Positions 6,009 to 6,515 of a DNA stretch of 6,515 nucleotides are shown here, one piece after another. The position numbers and the translations under genes were made by a program. A model generated the notes under the pieces. It saw only the letters and a list, made by a program, of their open reading frames with translations. It was not told where the DNA came from and did not search any database. Source of the DNA: Lachnospiraceae bacterium UBA4317 (GTDB taxonomy: Bacteria; Bacillota_A; Clostridia; Lachnospirales; Lachnospiraceae); the NCBI GenBank assembly GCA_002394525.1, contig DGUF01000167.1, positions 9,894 to 16,408 of the forward strand. The letters run 5' to 3'. Position 1 is the stretch's first letter. Every line of letters starts with the position of its first letter.

Positions 6009-6122
6009 CCGGAATTTCCCTTGTTTTGTACATTTTTTGCAACTATCCGGAGATCATCCCCTATATGACCGCCGGATCCCGTATATTTAATCACATCCCT
6101 TTAAATTTATGGGAAATTCCGG
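6009..6122. repeat. Long-range inverted repeat upstream of thl
   Basis: CCGGAATTTCCC (6009-6020) and GGGAAATTCCGG (6111-6122) are perfect 12-base complements with 90 bases between. Inside, ATCCGG (6045-6050) and CCGGAT (6072-6077) are also complementary. The interior is AT-rich with no supported gene; a 78-codon + strand frame from 5984 has no ribosome site and is biased like chance sequence. The same CCGGAATTTCCC 12-mer also occurs at 657-668. Confidence 0.5.
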
Positions 6123-6160
6123 TATACCTTCTCAGCGTAAGTAAAAGATCCGCGCTATGT

Positions 6161-6196
6161 CCATGCATTTTGCATGCGAGCATGCAAAATGCATGG
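6161..6196. repeat. Near-perfect 36-bp palindrome
   Basis: Seventeen bases (6161-6177, starting CCATGCATTTTGC) are exactly complementary to 6180-6196, separated by only GA. Each arm is itself mostly self-complementary (ATGCA-TTT-TGCAT), so the block can form one long hairpin, two short ones or a cruciform. No U-run follows on either strand, so it is not a usual terminator. It abuts the duplicated hairpin unit at 6195-6281. Confidence 0.8.
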
Positions 6197-6281
6197 CCGC
6201 ACTGCGGGAGCTTTACCTGATTCCGTAAAAGCTCCCGGATTGCTCCGCGCGGCTTTGGCCGCACCGCGGGAGCTTTTACGG
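6195..6281. repeat. Duplicated unit forming alternative hairpins
   Basis: A 22-base sequence beginning GGCCGCAC (6195-6216) recurs as a 23-base copy at 6257-6279 with one substitution and one inserted T. Between them lies the complement GTAAAAGCTCCC (6225-6236). It can pair upstream with GGGAGCTTTAC (6206-6216, 8-base loop, one bulge) or downstream in a perfect 15-bp stem (6223-6237 with 6267-6281) that contains an inner GCGGC-TTTG-GCCGC hairpin (6249-6262). The two pairings exclude each other. Only four T lie in the stem, so termination would be weak. Confidence 0.7.
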
Positions 6282-6303
6282 TAAATAATTATTTAACAAA
6301 TAC

Positions 6304-6325
6304 TTAGTGTGCTAACTATTAGTTA
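6304..6325. promoter_or_regulatory. Overlapping dyads, possible MarR-type operator
   Basis: TTAG-TGTG-CTAA (6304-6315) overlaps a second perfect dyad, TAACTA-T-TAGTTA (6313-6325). Short TTAG/CTAA inverted repeats are a common form of MarR-family operators in Firmicutes, which is family knowledge and not proof here. They lie around the predicted start of transcription for the - strand promoter at 6327-6355. A perfect AT palindrome (TAAATAATTATTTA, 6282-6295) lies just beyond. Confidence 0.35.
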
Positions 6326-6326
6326 T

Positions 6327-6355
6327 TTTCTATCATATGATAGATATGTTGTCAA
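6327..6355 (-). promoter_or_regulatory. Promoter with palindromic operator over its spacer
   Basis: On the - strand a perfect TTGACA (6355-6350) is followed after 17 bases by TAGAAA (6332-6327) with the TGn extension (TGA, 6335-6333). A perfect 16-bp palindrome, TCTATCATATGATAGA (6329-6344), covers the spacer and part of the -10, the usual place for a repressor site. Transcription would start near 6320 and run through the palindromes toward thl, whose ATG is about 465 bases on. No open frame with a ribosome site starts in between. On the + strand TTGTCA (6349-6354) overlaps this -35, but its -10 candidate is poor. Confidence 0.5.
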
Positions 6356-6374
6356 TAAAAATATGAATGATAAA

Positions 6375-6419
6375 AAATAGACAGAAAAACCGTGACAATT
6401 CAGGTCTTTCTGTCTATTT
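6375..6419 (-). terminator. Terminator of the gene at the right edge
   Basis: AAATAGACAGAAA (6375-6387) and TTTCTGTCTATTT (6407-6419) form a perfect 13-bp stem with a 19-base loop that can add three inner pairs (ACC/GGT). Read on the - strand the stem runs into TTTTTT; on the + strand it ends in only three T before A. Orientation and position, 7 bases after the stop at 6427, suit termination of the - strand gene. Confidence 0.75.
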
Positions 6420-6426
6420 AATCAGC

Positions 6427-6513
6427 TTATTTTATGATGTAAAGGTCAAAAGGTATCCAATGGCTCTGAGTCTCGTCAAGCTGCACAAACAGCCGAAGGG
6501 CCTTGGCGAGCGG
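6427..6513 (-). CDS. C-terminal end of an unidentified gene
   Basis: On the - strand the frame from 6513 is open for 28 codons and ends in TAA at 6429-6427. The last residues read RLFVQLDETQSHWIPFDLY then IIK, which looks like real protein but is too short to assign a family. A terminator follows 7 bases later, supporting a true gene end; the rest lies outside the window. An alternative on the + strand is a start at ATG 6460 with AAAAGG upstream (MALSLVKLHKQPKGLGER), but it would place the 6375-6419 hairpin in its leader and is less likely. Confidence 0.5.
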   Translation of the reverse strand, partial: PLAKALRLFVQLDETQSHWIPFDLYIIK

Positions 6514-6515
6514 CC

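Larger units (their letters stand above)
5872..6426. other. Long non-coding spacer upstream of thl
   Basis: About 550 bases hold no supported gene on either strand. The spacer contains the likely thl promoter (5979-6007), a 114-base inverted repeat, a 36-bp palindrome, a duplicated hairpin unit, a second promoter with dyads (6304-6355) and the terminator of the next gene. The 5'-most 100 bases form the thl leader, in which I recognise no known riboswitch. Confidence 0.6.

Noticed and set aside
5984..6220. 78-codon + strand frame in the spacer
   Set aside because: There is no ribosome site, its 3' part is encoded by palindromes, and its composition gives no sign of a real protein.
6161..6281. 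CRISPR array or transposon end
   Set aside because: There are only two diverged unit copies, no regular spacers, no flanking target-site duplication I can see and no transposase or cas gene in the window.

Overview
The window looks like chromosomal housekeeping DNA from a GC-rich member of the Clostridia (Firmicutes), possibly a Lachnospiraceae- or Oscillospiraceae-like gut or rumen anaerobe. The grounds are coding DNA rich in C/G-ending codons beside AT-rich spacers, strong AGGAGG-type ribosome sites, extended -10 promoters, a signal-II-type lipoprotein, an S11 D-Ala-D-Ala carboxypeptidase and a clostridial-type acetyl-CoA acetyltransferase. The genus cannot be read from the sequence.

Layout, left to right. 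(1) Positions 2-649, + strand: the C-terminal 215 residues of an AMP-forming acyl-CoA synthetase, ended by a strong hairpin (696-736). (2) Positions 870-1574, - strand: a small lipoprotein of unknown function, converging on that hairpin; its 3' side holds a 31-bp tandem repeat. (3) Positions 1575-1818: a divergent promoter region with two extended -10 elements and a dyad between them. (4) Positions 1819-2460, + strand: trmB, tRNA m7G46 methyltransferase. (5) Positions 2564-4462, + strand: an unusually long membrane-anchored D-alanyl-D-alanine carboxypeptidase, probably partly co-transcribed with trmB. (6) Positions 4478-4584: a nested 15-bp inverted repeat, then a bidirectional terminator shared with the convergent thiolase gene. 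(7) Positions 4675-5856, - strand: acetyl-CoA acetyltransferase (thl) with a complete active site, apparently monocistronic. (8) Positions 5857-6426: a long non-coding spacer packed with palindromes, duplicated inverted-repeat units and promoter-like signals. (9) Positions 6375-6513: a terminator and the probable last 28 codons of a further - strand gene.

The genes do not form one pathway. The synthetase and thiolase belong to acyl-CoA metabolism but are separate units about 4 kb apart and on opposite strands. TrmB is a translation gene, and the carboxypeptidase acts on the cell wall. I see no mobile element with a transposase, no CRISPR, no rRNA or tRNA, and no defence or toxin module. The parts not explained by ordinary genes are the spacer at 5857-6426, the inverted repeat at 4478-4536, and the odd architecture of the carboxypeptidase.
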